Source: Vreelandella boliviensis LC1 (lineage in GTDB: Bacteria > Pseudomonadota > Gammaproteobacteria > Pseudomonadales > Halomonadaceae). From it: a DNA stretch of 45,671 bases. Location: contig NZ_JH393258.1 of NCBI RefSeq assembly GCF_000236035.1, positions 271,076 to 316,746 of the forward strand, written 5' to 3'. Below the pieces are notes generated by a model. It saw nothing but the letters and a program-made list of their open reading frames with translations, ran no database searches and was not told where the DNA came from. Positions 18,028 to 26,864 of this stretch are shown piece by piece. The translations under genes and the position numbers were made by a program. Numbering within the stretch: position 1 is the stretch's first letter; each line of letters starts with the position of its first letter.

Positions 18028-19260
18028 ATGCACCCGCTTCACGCTTCGCTGCATAATGAACTTCATGCAAGACCCTCCATTTATTTTGATGGCCCTGCAA
18101 TCCTTCATCACTTTGCTTTTTTACAGGAAAGTGTTCAGCGTTCCGCACTTCTTAACCAACTCGCTGAAGCAGCGGACATCAGGATGGAAACGTCAGCCGC
18201 TCAGCAAATAGTAGACTGCCAGCACCTCACACTAAAATGGGAACAGCATACCGAATTTTTTACCTTAACGGTGATGCAACACATAGACGCTGACACCCCT
18301 CAGTGGCCATCACCACCAACGCTGTTAAAGCCGCTTCTCGAAGAAAATGCCCAAGCCATCGTTAGCGCCACTCTTCTGCGTATAGAGTCCGCTCACCAGT
18401 GGGCAGGTAGTGTTGAAGACTATGGGTTTGATCACCCCACGGGGTCACGCGTTGCTGGCAACGATGCGACAATATGGAGCGATTTTCAGCTTAACGAGAA
18501 CCATATCAACCGTTTGCTGCTAGTGAATAACAGCCTTGACCGTTACCGTTTGGGCCGCATGGCGCGACGTTTGTTCGATATTGAAACCTACCGCATGATG
18601 GCCATGCTGGGGCTTCCAGAAGCAAAGCATTTAAGCCACGAATTAGCCCAGTACGAACAACAGCTGACCACACTTTCCACTCAGCATGCCGAACAGCAAC
18701 AAGCCGCTCCAGAACCATTATTCAAGTCGTTAACCGCTCTCTCAGCGCAGCTAGAACGTTGTGGCGCACAGACTCGCCAGCGTTTTAGCGCCACCGAAGC
18801 GTATGCGCGCATCGTGTTCACCCGTATAGAGGAGCTGCGTGAAGAGCGCCTAGGCGACTACCCTCGCCTAGGCACTTTTATATTGCGGCGCTTTCAACCT
18901 GCAGTGCGCTATTGCGCCGCAATGAGCCAACGTTTAGAAACACTTGCTGCGAGCGCAACGCGGCTTAATGATCTTCTACGTACACGGGCTCAGGTAGAAA
19001 TTGAGGTGCAAAACTCCAAAATTCTCAACAGCCTGAACGAGCGCACCAGTAGCCAGCTAAAAATACAAAAGGCGGTAGAAGGACTGTCGATCATCGTGAT
19101 CAGTTACTACCTTTTTAGCCTGTTCAAGCTCGGCCTGCAGAGTCTTAATGCATTAGGCGCTGAGATTTCCCCCCTCACCGCCGCTGCGGTAATCGCACCA
19201 TTGAGTATAGGTATATTAAGTGCAATAGCTTGGCGCATTCAACGCGTAAAAAAACATTAA
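18028..19260 (+). CDS. DUF3422 family membrane-anchored protein
   Basis: A 410-residue protein of the DUF3422 family, function unknown. The N-terminus carries the family hallmark LHNELHARPSI. The middle is mostly helical and charged, with probable coiled coil at residues ~215-250 and ~300-350. Two hydrophobic segments at ~352-372 and ~380-400 anchor it in the inner membrane, with a basic tail. It is transcribed away from arsC and lies in the arsenic region without clear functional tie. A fragment of a CDF gene begins 46 bases after its stop. Confidence 0.85.
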   Translation: MHPLHASLHNELHARPSIYFDGPAILHHFAFLQESVQRSALLNQLAEAADIRMETSAAQQIVDCQHLTLKWEQHTEFFTLTVMQHIDADTPQWPSPPTLLKPLLEENAQAIVSATLLRIESAHQWAGSVEDYGFDHPTGSRVAGNDATIWSDFQLNENHINRLLLVNNSLDRYRLGRMARRLFDIETYRMMAMLGLPEAKHLSHELAQYEQQLTTLSTQHAEQQQAAPEPLFKSLTALSAQLERCGAQTRQRFSATEAYARIVFTRIEELREERLGDYPRLGTFILRRFQPAVRYCAAMSQRLETLAASATRLNDLLRTRAQVEIEVQNSKILNSLNERTSSQLKIQKAVEGLSIIVISYYLFSLFKLGLQSLNALGAEISPLTAAAVIAPLSIGILSAIAWRIQRVKKH

Positions 19261-19305
19261 ATTCACTGTTTTTTTCTCCCAACAAGGTTTGATATTATTA
19301 TCAGT

Positions 19306-19371
19306 TTCGGTAAGGCGTTTGCCATCGGGATAATACTTAACGTGGCCTTTGTGATTATTGAGGCCTTCTAA
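19306..19371 (+). pseudogene. N-terminal stub of a CDF transporter
   Basis: In frame from 19306, FGKAFAIGIILNVAFVIIEA matches the first membrane helix of CDF transporters (the intact copy has NFGRAFAIGVTLNLAFVVIEAF). A TAA at 19369-19371 stands where Tyr is expected, and TGRVAL beyond it still resembles the family. This may be the other end of the CDF gene whose tail lies at 16999-17274, now separated and in reversed order by rearrangement around arsC and the DUF3422 gene. Confidence 0.7.
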
Positions 19372-19396
19372 ACTGGAAGAGTAGCTCTCTAGCGCT

Positions 19397-19441
19397 TCTC
19401 GCTTCCGGCTAAATGCCCGGCACACCTGGGTAGAAGCGAGA
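19397..19441. repeat. 9-bp inverted repeat beside the CDF stub
   Basis: TCTCGCTTC (19397-19405) is repeated inverted as GAAGCGAGA (19433-19441) across 27 bases. There is no T tract, so it is not a clear terminator. It could be a recombination footprint next to the truncated CDF fragment. Confidence 0.4.
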
Positions 19442-19515
19442 CTCAATTCTAGCTAGCTTCACCAAGGCCATCATAATTTGTATAAAACGCTGCATAGAAG
19501 TGCGTGATCGAGTCA

Positions 19516-19938
19516 TCAACTACCAAACTGTTCGGTCAATGATCCTTGATATCGCCAGCCTTCAGGCACTCGTAATTCATGACTGTGACTATTTGCCAGA
19601 CGGCATATAGCAACCTCTGGTGGTGTGCCACCAATACCAATATTTACTGTCTCGAATACCAGCCAGTCACATTGTGTGATGAGCCCACGCTTCTGGTCCG
19701 CGAAAGCAATATCTTCAAAATGCCCACCCCACGCAAACCCCAGGCCAAGCGAGGCTAGTTTTTCAGCCAACTGACGCACCTCCGCTGGCTCAATCAAGCT
19801 GATACTTACCAGTTCATCGTCTGAACTGACGTTGCACTTAGGCAAAGCCGCTTTAAAAGCCTCCCATCCCCCTGCGACCTTTTCATCTATTGCTGAACCT
19901 CGAACAAGAATCGCCGTTGCCTCGACCAATACCGCCAT
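19516..19938 (-). CDS. Conserved hypothetical protein divergent from the arx operon
   Basis: A protein of about 140 residues without signal peptide or membrane segment. I prefer the ATG at 19938 (MAVLVEATAILVRG) because GGGAG lies nine bases upstream; a GTG at 19953 would include that site. It contains GGWEAF, LGLGFAWGGHFEDIAFADQ and QCDWLVFE. I do not recognise a characterised family, and no function is proposed. It is divergent from arxB2, with the ANR-like box in the shared upstream region. Confidence 0.65.
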   Translation of the reverse strand: MAVLVEATAILVRGSAIDEKVAGGWEAFKAALPKCNVSSDDELVSISLIEPAEVRQLAEKLASLGLGFAWGGHFEDIAFADQKRGLITQCDWLVFETVNIGIGGTPPEVAICRLANSHSHELRVPEGWRYQGSLTEQFGS

Positions 19939-19986
19939 TGTTGCGTCTCCCACCAGACCTAAGACTTTATGCGGCTATATATAAAA

Positions 19987-20000
19987 TTGACGCAGATCAA
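19987..20000 (+). promoter_or_regulatory. ANR/FNR-like box upstream of arxB2
   Basis: TTGACGCAGATCAA matches the FNR/ANR consensus TTGAT-N4-ATCAA at nine of ten defined positions. It lies about 140 bases before arxB2, the first gene of the anaerobic arsenite-oxidation operon, and 50 bases upstream of a divergent gene whose possible -10 (TATATA, 19975-19980) is close by. Oxygen-sensing activation of arx is a natural reading. Confidence 0.65.
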
Positions 20001-20138
20001 AATTCCACACATTACAGAATAAAGCTCGACTAACGTAGATGGCTGCAAACCTACATATATGCCAAAGTAAATATAACTTCACACACACTAGCAACCATAA
20101 CAACAATATGTATCTTTCTGTGGTGGTCAATAACACGT

Positions 20139-21203
20139 ATGAAATATTCAGAAGCCACGCACTTCAAGCAAACGACTAGCATCGGTTTCCGTAATACTGG
20201 TTTGGGCTGGCTATCTTCCCGCTGCTTGCAAACGCCGCCCCACCCGCTTGCCTGCGATAAATGTGTAAATGTCTGTCCTGTTAGCGCGATTGGTTTTCAA
20301 AATACTCAGAATGGTAGCGAAGTCAAACTTACTATTAGTGACGACTGCCATGGCTGCATGCAATGCGTACCTGCTTGCCCTTCCGAGGCCATTTTCAGTG
20401 CAGAGATAACCGCACTGACGTCTCAACAAAAAGTACATCAAACGCTAGATTTAACCTGCCATCGCGCCGCGACTCAAAAAGATGGCTGGCATCGCCTACA
20501 CTGCCTGCGTTCACTTGGCGGGGATGTGTTAGCAGAGTTTGGCGCGAATGCTCTTCCCGAAAGTGTGATACTTCATATTCCTAATAGTTGCCACGGTTGT
20601 AATGCAGCGCCCATCGAGTCCAACGACGACTGGCTGGCAAACGCACACTTGATTTGTCACCTTGATAATGTTGCCGCACAACACGCCTACCGCCCACCGC
20701 ACCGTTCACTCAATCGACGGGAGTTACTGTTTGGGAGGCCTGCAGAGAGTTTGCCCAACATTTCTTTTGATGATAAAGCGCCTAAAGCCAGACGCTTGCA
20801 ACGTCAAGCAAGCGCAGCACAAACGCTCGGAACTCACGCAACACCCCGGTATTTGAACTTAGTACTCAATCACGATTCATGCCTAGCTCATGGCGTTTGC
20901 TCAAAAGTATGTCCAACGGATGCCTTGATTGACGATGGCAACGCGCTGACCTTTAACCCTTCTGCATGTGTGAGCTGTAGTCACTGCGTATCCGCCTGCC
21001 CAGAAAAAGCGCTAACAGCTTCCAGTGGCGGCAATGGCGAAATCGTGACTCTTCGACAATCTGAACATGCAACTTGCCACTCATGCGGACACCTATTTCA
21101 ACAACGCATTACATCAAATAATGACAGCGCGATGTTGGCCTGCTCTGCGTGCCAACGTGAAGCCACGCTTATGCAGGAAAGCTTTCATGATCTTTTCCAT
21201 TAA
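20139..21203 (+). CDS. arxB2: Polyferredoxin ArxB2, first gene of arx operon
   Basis: A 354-residue iron-sulfur protein. An N-terminal pair of cluster motifs is visible (CDKCVNVCP at C39-C46; CHGCMQCVPACP at C70-C80). A second pair lies near residues 246-290 (CLAHGVCSKVCP and CVSCSHCVSACP). A final zinc-ribbon-like CHSCG...CSAC follows. There is no Tat or Sec signal, so it is probably cytoplasmic. Its place before arxA fits the known arxB2-A-B1-C-D order of Alkalilimnicola-type clusters. In CLAHGVCSKVCP the middle cysteine of the usual CxxCxxC is His, which could leave a [3Fe-4S] cluster. The start at 20139 has only a weak ribosome site. Confidence 0.85.
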   Translation: MKYSEATHFKQTTSIGFRNTGLGWLSSRCLQTPPHPLACDKCVNVCPVSAIGFQNTQNGSEVKLTISDDCHGCMQCVPACPSEAIFSAEITALTSQQKVHQTLDLTCHRAATQKDGWHRLHCLRSLGGDVLAEFGANALPESVILHIPNSCHGCNAAPIESNDDWLANAHLICHLDNVAAQHAYRPPHRSLNRRELLFGRPAESLPNISFDDKAPKARRLQRQASAAQTLGTHATPRYLNLVLNHDSCLAHGVCSKVCPTDALIDDGNALTFNPSACVSCSHCVSACPEKALTASSGGNGEIVTLRQSEHATCHSCGHLFQQRITSNNDSAMLACSACQREATLMQESFHDLFH

Positions 21204-21297
21204 TGATTACACGCTGCCAGCTACTCATCCTTAAGCACCGGTGGCTTTGCGACAAGGCTCGCACTAATACAGCGAGCCATACCCTGAGGGAGACTCC

Positions 21298-23784
21298 ATG
21301 AAATTATTTGAAACGCTTATTAACCGGCGTCGATTCTTGCAATCGTCAGCTGCCGTGGGCGCTTCTGCCGGGGCCGTCGCCACTGGCATGACCGGGTTAA
21401 AAGGTTTCAGCACTGTAAGTGAAGCCCGTGCCCAAACTCCGCGAGGCGAAACAACCATTACCAAAAACGTTTGCGCGCAATGCCCCGCTCGGTGTGGAAT
21501 CGACGTATATACGACCAATGGCCGCGTGCATGCCATGTATGGGGACACAGGTAATCCTATCGCGAATGGCAAGCTCTGCCCTAAAGGGCATTTGGGCAGC
21601 TATTTTCTTTACGACCCTGACCGTTTCAAAGGACCGATGAAGCGTACCAACCCAAATAAAGGCCGCGATGAAAACCCAGGTTTTGTACCAATCTCTTGGG
21701 ATGAGGCATTAGACACTGTTGCTACACGCTTGAATGATCTTCGCCGTAGAGGAGAATCGCATCGCTTTTCAATGTTTTATGGGCGCGGATGGGGGGCTTC
21801 TGACGCTGGAATGCAAGGTGACTTTGGGAAGTTATACGGCACACCCAATGCGGCCATCGGACACTCATCCATGTGTGCGGATGGTTCTAAAAAAGCCAAG
21901 CACGCAACCGATGGTAATAAATCTTACAACTCCTACGATTACCGCAATACCAACTATTTGCTCATTATAGGGGCTAGCTTCCTCGAAGCTTTCCGCCCGT
22001 ACAACAATGTTATGCAAATGTGGGGGGAAATGCGCAGTAAAAGCCCTAAAACGCGTGTTACCACAGTTGATGTACGCATGAGCCCCACCATGGCCGCTTC
22101 AGACCGTGCGCTTTATATCAAACCAGGCACCGACGGCGCGTTTGCCCTAGCCATTGCTCATGTCATTTTAAGCGAAGGGCTTTGGAATCGTGAGTTTGTC
22201 GGAGATTTCACGAATCCCAATATGCGATTTATTCCCGGGCGGCGTATTGCCGCTGACAGCTTCAATGAAAAATGGGTGCATGGCCTAGCTGACTGGTGGA
22301 ATGAAGAATTAATTGAGCGCACTCCTGAATGGGCTGAAGAGATAACCGGCATTAAGGCGAGCGATATACGTAAAACCGCGATCGAATTTGGCTCAACGCG
22401 CCCTGCCGTCGCCCTTTTTGAACGCGGCGCTACCGGCCACTTCAACGGCACCTATAACGGCATGGCGATTCATAGCTTGAATGCGTTAGTGGGTTCGCTA
22501 TTTGCTGAAGGCGGCTTGGGTTATCAGCAAGGGCCTTCCTATGGCGCGTTACCTGCTGACGCCAATAATTACCTTGATGATTATGCTCGCAACGGCGCAT
22601 GGAAAGACCAGCCGCGCATCGACATGAAAGGCACTGATCGCTGGCCCATGGTCGACAACATGATGCAGGAGGTTGCGCCTAACCACCTGGCAGGCGATCC
22701 CTATAAAATCGACACGGCGATGTTTTTCTACACCAATCCCATCTGGTCGGCACCGAACCCAAAAGTGTGGGAAGAAGCACTCAAAGACGTTTTTATTATC
22801 GACACATCACCCTTTCCGGGTGAAACCGCCATGTATGCGGATATTGTGCTTCCAGATAGCACCTACCTGGAACGTCTGCAGGATATTCCCTCTTATCCCT
22901 TTGAAGGCTGGCCGATGGCAGCACTGCGCGTTCCTGCCGTTGAGCCAATTCATGATACCAAAATGTACGGCGACGTCATTATCGAGCTGGGTAAACGTAT
23001 CGAGGGCCCTACCGCTGATTACTATCACGCGCTGGGTAATATCGAAAATGTGGTTCGTCACCTGGCCGCCGGTTTCGCAGATGACCCTGGCGACAACGGA
23101 GTTGATAGCTTTGAGAGCTGGAAAGAAAAAGGAGTCTGGTACAAGAAACCTTATAAATGGCGTCAGATCCGTGGCGAATTCTATGAGTGGGATGGCCGAC
23201 GCTACAGCCGCCAGCTCAGTGAAGAGGAGGTTCAAGAACACCTTTTCAAGACAACCTCTGGAAAGTTTGAGGTGCGCTCAAGTTATCTAGAACAACACGC
23301 CGCTTATATTGAGCGCGAAATGGGCATTCCCAGAGAGCGTGCAGGACTTGTTCAGTGGGTTGAGCCAAGATACAGCGGCGGTGATGGTGATCTACATTTT
23401 ATTACGCCAAAAACACCGCTCCATGCCGAAGGGCGTGGTGCCAATATTCCCCAACAAATGATGGTTCACCAACCGATTGTGGGTGGCCGCAATACCGTCT
23501 ATCTAGAAGTCCACCCACAGACCGCAAAAGATCGCGGTATCCGCAACGGCGATCGTGTACGTATTACGTCCGATATCGGCAGTATCGAGGCGGAGTGCCG
23601 CTTTGTGGCCGCGCATCGACCAGACACCTTGGTACTTCCCTTTGAGTATGGCCATTGGGCACAAGGGCGCTGGGCAAAAAACCGAGGCCCAGGCAATTCC
23701 AGCGAAATTACAACGAATCAGTCAGACCCGATCTCCGGCCTAGCCAACTACTACACCGGCAAAGTAACGCTAGAGCGCGCCTGA
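21298..23784 (+). CDS. arxA: Anaerobic arsenite oxidase catalytic subunit ArxA
   Basis: An 828-residue molybdopterin enzyme of the DMSO-reductase family. A Tat signal (NRRRFLQSSA and hydrophobic stretch, ending near ARAQ) exports it to the periplasm. The [4Fe-4S] ligands are C59, C62, C66 (CAQCPARC) and C94 (GKLCPKGH). The Mo ligand is C193 in GHSSMCADGS. The GRGWG sequence at 162-166 is the type I associate with ArxA, whereas respiratory arsenate reductases ArrA have a different residue set at this site. This and the B2-A-B1-C-D gene order favour ArxA, which oxidises arsenite coupled to nitrate reduction or photosynthesis. The ArrA/Arx group can run both ways in vitro, so direction is inferred. 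GGGAG precedes the ATG. Confidence 0.92.
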   Translation: MKLFETLINRRRFLQSSAAVGASAGAVATGMTGLKGFSTVSEARAQTPRGETTITKNVCAQCPARCGIDVYTTNGRVHAMYGDTGNPIANGKLCPKGHLGSYFLYDPDRFKGPMKRTNPNKGRDENPGFVPISWDEALDTVATRLNDLRRRGESHRFSMFYGRGWGASDAGMQGDFGKLYGTPNAAIGHSSMCADGSKKAKHATDGNKSYNSYDYRNTNYLLIIGASFLEAFRPYNNVMQMWGEMRSKSPKTRVTTVDVRMSPTMAASDRALYIKPGTDGAFALAIAHVILSEGLWNREFVGDFTNPNMRFIPGRRIAADSFNEKWVHGLADWWNEELIERTPEWAEEITGIKASDIRKTAIEFGSTRPAVALFERGATGHFNGTYNGMAIHSLNALVGSLFAEGGLGYQQGPSYGALPADANNYLDDYARNGAWKDQPRIDMKGTDRWPMVDNMMQEVAPNHLAGDPYKIDTAMFFYTNPIWSAPNPKVWEEALKDVFIIDTSPFPGETAMYADIVLPDSTYLERLQDIPSYPFEGWPMAALRVPAVEPIHDTKMYGDVIIELGKRIEGPTADYYHALGNIENVVRHLAAGFADDPGDNGVDSFESWKEKGVWYKKPYKWRQIRGEFYEWDGRRYSRQLSEEEVQEHLFKTTSGKFEVRSSYLEQHAAYIEREMGIPRERAGLVQWVEPRYSGGDGDLHFITPKTPLHAEGRGANIPQQMMVHQPIVGGRNTVYLEVHPQTAKDRGIRNGDRVRITSDIGSIEAECRFVAAHRPDTLVLPFEYGHWAQGRWAKNRGPGNSSEITTNQSDPISGLANYYTGKVTLERA

Positions 23785-23825
23785 TAACAATAACTCTGAC
23801 CGAATAGATTAGTAGGAGAACGACT

Positions 23826-24587
23826 ATGGCAAAGTGGGGAATGGTCATCGACCTGGATAAGTGTACCGGCTGCCAAGCATGTACCACTGCATGCTCGATG
23901 GAGAACAATACTCTACCAGGAGAAACCTGGCAGGACGTTCTCTTTTACAACGCTGGCGAATATCCGAGTGGTCAAATGAAGTGGTTACCGCGGCCATGTA
24001 TGCAGTGTGAAAATCCCTCTTGCGTGCATGTCTGTCCAACTCGCGCGACTTATAAAGACCCTGATGCAGGCGGCATCGTCTTCGTTGATTGGAACAAATG
24101 CATTGGTTGCAAATACTGCATGATTGCCTGCCCGTACGGCGTGCGCTTTTATGCCGATGAGAAACCATTGATCGAGCCGGATATCCGCGACGTTTTCCCA
24201 GGTGAAAACGCCCAATTGTGGAGTCCTCCCTACCAGAGTCCTGATGAGGATTGGCGCCGTGGTATTGGCATTCAGCCCAAAGGCGTCGTTTCTAAATGTA
24301 CTTTCTGCTACCACAAGGTAAAAAATGCACCCGAAGGAATCGCTGACCTTGATGAGGATAACCCAGACGTCAAGGAATACGTACCTGCTTGCGTGCGCAC
24401 CTGCGCTCCTAAAGCGCGTTATTTTGGTGATCTTGATAATCCGGAAAGCCACGTAAACCAGCTAATTGGTGACAAGCACGGTGTACGCCTTAAGGATCAT
24501 ACCGGTAATAAACCGCAGGTCTATTACCTGGGCGCTGGCGCGGGTGTACCCGCCTTTACGCCTGCTGATAGGGAGAATGACGCATGA
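23826..24587 (+). CDS. arxB1: Four-cluster ferredoxin subunit ArxB (B1)
   Basis: A 253-residue electron-transfer subunit of the DmsB/NrfC type. Four sets of cysteines are visible: CTGCQACTTAC (C13-C23), CMQCENPSCVHVCP, CIGCKYCMIACP, and CTFCYHKV with CVRTCAP. They should hold four [4Fe-4S] clusters linking ArxA to the membrane subunit. It lacks a signal and likely rides out with ArxA through Tat. AGGAG precedes the ATG, and the gene overlaps arxC by four bases. Confidence 0.93.
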   Translation: MAKWGMVIDLDKCTGCQACTTACSMENNTLPGETWQDVLFYNAGEYPSGQMKWLPRPCMQCENPSCVHVCPTRATYKDPDAGGIVFVDWNKCIGCKYCMIACPYGVRFYADEKPLIEPDIRDVFPGENAQLWSPPYQSPDEDWRRGIGIQPKGVVSKCTFCYHKVKNAPEGIADLDEDNPDVKEYVPACVRTCAPKARYFGDLDNPESHVNQLIGDKHGVRLKDHTGNKPQVYYLGAGAGVPAFTPADRENDA

Positions 24588-25789
24588 CCACACAACTTCA
24601 CAAAAATGCCCTTCAAGGCCCTTTAGGATGGGGGCTTTTAGTAGTTGCAATGGCAGTGCTACTCGTTAGTTTAGGGTATGCACTCTCACAAATCATTACG
24701 AATGGTCATACATCATTCAATACAAGCTCTGCTCTACCCTGGGGGCAACCCATTGCTACTTATGTCTTTTTTGCACTCGGATCTTCTGGCCTAGGGCTAA
24801 TTGCATCTTTACCATTAGTATTCGGTTTTAAGCAGTATTACCCCATAGCGAAACGTTGCGTATTCCTGGCCTTTGCACTGCTCATATCAGGAATGATCGT
24901 ACTAGCACTAGAGCTTGGCCACGTGTTTCGCATGCTGTGGGTAATCCCTTTAAATCTACAAGTTCAATCAGCTATGTTCTGGATGGGTGCATTCTACGCC
25001 CTCGACTTACTGTTTTTGCTATGGAAGTTTAGCAAACTTCAAGGTGGCCACTGGGATAGTAAAACAGCAAAACAGGTAGGCATTGCTTCGTTTATTGGTG
25101 TTCTACTGGCTAGCGGTAACTTAGCACTCATTTTTGGCATGATGAGCATGCGCCCTTTTTGGTTCGATCCGCTCATGCCTGTGTATTTCTACGTCACCGG
25201 CATTACCACCGCTGTGGCTATATTAGTGCTCCTGACGTATTTAGCGTATGGCTTCAGTCGAGAGCGTATGCCTGCGGCCCTAATAGCACTTTCAACAGGC
25301 TCGCTCCCGAAATTATTTGCGGCATGCCTTGGTATGACGCTCCTTTTTATCACTGCTCGTGCCATTACCGGCTTATACAGTAACAATCCAGAAATTAACG
25401 TTGTATGGGCGGATTACTTATTTAAGTCTGGTGTATACATTGCCGCATTGCTGATAGGTCTGCTGCTACCGTTCATTGTCTTGCTTAGCAAACTACGCAA
25501 CAAAATGAGCATCCAGATACTTGCTGCCTTTCTCGTGATGATCGCCATGTTTGTAGAACGGCTCTACTTTGTGGTGGGTGGCCAAGTAGTACCTCTGTTC
25601 AAGGGCACATGGATACCTGATCTCATTAGCTACATCCCATCTGCAACAGAGTGGTCGTTGACCTTTATCGGCTTTGCGTTGTGCTTTGTAATTTACCTAC
25701 TAGGTGAAAAGTTTTTAAATTTAGGCGATATGCCAAACAAAATGCTAGATCACACAACAGCGCGTAAACCCATAGAAACCACGGCATAA
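24584..25789 (+). CDS. arxC: Membrane quinone-interacting subunit ArxC (NrfD-like)
   Basis: A 401-residue NrfD/PsrC-family integral membrane protein with about nine to ten hydrophobic segments spread over the whole length. It should anchor ArxAB to the inner membrane and pass electrons to the quinone pool. No heme-binding motif is evident, in line with NrfD proteins. It overlaps arxB1 (ATGA) and is followed by a structured 68-base gap before arxD. Confidence 0.9.
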   Translation: MTTQLHKNALQGPLGWGLLVVAMAVLLVSLGYALSQIITNGHTSFNTSSALPWGQPIATYVFFALGSSGLGLIASLPLVFGFKQYYPIAKRCVFLAFALLISGMIVLALELGHVFRMLWVIPLNLQVQSAMFWMGAFYALDLLFLLWKFSKLQGGHWDSKTAKQVGIASFIGVLLASGNLALIFGMMSMRPFWFDPLMPVYFYVTGITTAVAILVLLTYLAYGFSRERMPAALIALSTGSLPKLFAACLGMTLLFITARAITGLYSNNPEINVVWADYLFKSGVYIAALLIGLLLPFIVLLSKLRNKMSIQILAAFLVMIAMFVERLYFVVGGQVVPLFKGTWIPDLISYIPSATEWSLTFIGFALCFVIYLLGEKFLNLGDMPNKMLDHTTARKPIETTA

Positions 25790-25812
25790 GCCAGTCATCG
25801 AACCAAGACAAC

Positions 25813-25860
25813 AGGAGGAAGGGCAGCTCATTATCAACAAGTTGCCCTTATTTATTAATG
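25813..25860 (+). promoter_or_regulatory. Shine-Dalgarno separated from arxD start by a hairpin
   Basis: A perfect AGGAGG (25813-25818) is 39 bases from the arxD ATG, too far for normal initiation. Between them AAGGGCAGCT (25819-25828) pairs with AGTTGCCCTT (25840-25849), ten pairs including one G-U, closing an 11-base loop. Folding leaves only ATTTATTA (8 bases) between the ribosome site and ATG, an ideal distance. No closer ribosome site is seen. Confidence 0.6.
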
Positions 25861-26772
25861 AAAGAAGCGACACTTCCTGACCTGATGCCCAACGCAGAGT
25901 TTGCTATCTGCATGGCCCGCGCGACTCAAGGCCATCATGCCAGTATCACACTAATCGACATGCAAGATGCTTTGATTGAGGACTTATGCCAACTCTCAGA
26001 TGTACTGCCAATGCTTGAACGTGAGCGGATTGAAACATTAGCGCTCGCTCTTACTGCGTTAACAGACACCCAACAGTTACTGCTAGGCTATAGTAAGCTT
26101 TTTCTTTCGCCCCCTGCCCCAGCGCCTTTAAACCTTGGCGCTTACCTGGATGGCAGCTTGATGGCCCGCAGTGTACAAGCATTGGAAACGCTTTATCGGC
26201 AACATGGCTTAGAGCGGGATAGGCACTTTCGTGAACTCCCAGATCATCTATCGCTTAATCTGCAGTGGCTTGCCTGGGTTTACAGCGAAATTGCCGAAGC
26301 GCGGCAAAACAACAATCACTCCATAACAACCATTAATGATGCAGTGACCATGCTGCGCGATTTTAGTTTGCCTGCGCTTGAAGGTATTCGACGTAAAGTC
26401 GTCGCTGCTTCTGGCGATACCATTACCCAGCCTTGGCGCCTGTTGATTGAACTGATTCAGGCCCAGTTAACCAGTGATCTGGATATCCTAGCACCGTTTG
26501 CAGACAAACCTGTTGCAGAAGAGGTTCTTGGTAGCGATCTATTGATGACGCAAATGCATACATTTGAAACCAGCGACGCCCCTAGGGAACAGCTAATTTG
26601 TCGCAGCTGTGACTCATCTTTTCAAAGCTCCCCGGTGCTTGCCGAAATGCGTAAACGCTTACATGAAGCGGGTGTTAGCGCTGATCACTTGAGTGTTTGC
26701 TCGCACTGCCAAAATAGCCATAACAACGCAGCCATGAAGCCACCTGGCTCCACTATAAAGGCGTGGAAATAG
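25858..26772 (+). CDS. arxD: TorD-family maturation chaperone ArxD with C-terminal zinc-ribbon-like tail
   Basis: A 304-residue cytoplasmic chaperone of the TorD/DmsD group, expected to bind the ArxA Tat signal and assist molybdenum-cofactor insertion. The helical TorD core covers residues ~50-215, including LGAYLDGSLM and the PDHLSLNLQWLAWVY segment typical of the family. The chain is longer than usual (family near 200-230). The extra C-terminal part contains CRSC (C248, C251) and CSHC (C281, C284), which could form a zinc ribbon. The only good ribosome site is the one across the hairpin at 25813-25849. Confidence 0.85.
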   Translation: MKEATLPDLMPNAEFAICMARATQGHHASITLIDMQDALIEDLCQLSDVLPMLERERIETLALALTALTDTQQLLLGYSKLFLSPPAPAPLNLGAYLDGSLMARSVQALETLYRQHGLERDRHFRELPDHLSLNLQWLAWVYSEIAEARQNNNHSITTINDAVTMLRDFSLPALEGIRRKVVAASGDTITQPWRLLIELIQAQLTSDLDILAPFADKPVAEEVLGSDLLMTQMHTFETSDAPREQLICRSCDSSFQSSPVLAEMRKRLHEAGVSADHLSVCSHCQNSHNNAAMKPPGSTIKAWK

Positions 26773-26864
26773 CGCCGATTTACGTTAGGTGATCACATCA
26801 CTTTTCGCTGGCTTGACCACTTTTTATCATCATTCCGCTAATCGACATTGGGGCCTTGGCAACC

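Noticed and set aside
21298..23784. Respiratory arsenate reductase ArrA instead of ArxA
   Set aside because: GRGWG at the active-site region and the B2-A-B1-C-D gene order fit ArxA better; ArrA clusters are usually arrAB with arrC/D and lack B2. A phylogeny would settle it.
26773..26864. GTGATCACATCAC as a second ANR box before the FKBP gene
   Set aside because: Half-site spacing is three rather than four bases and the outer bases are wrong.
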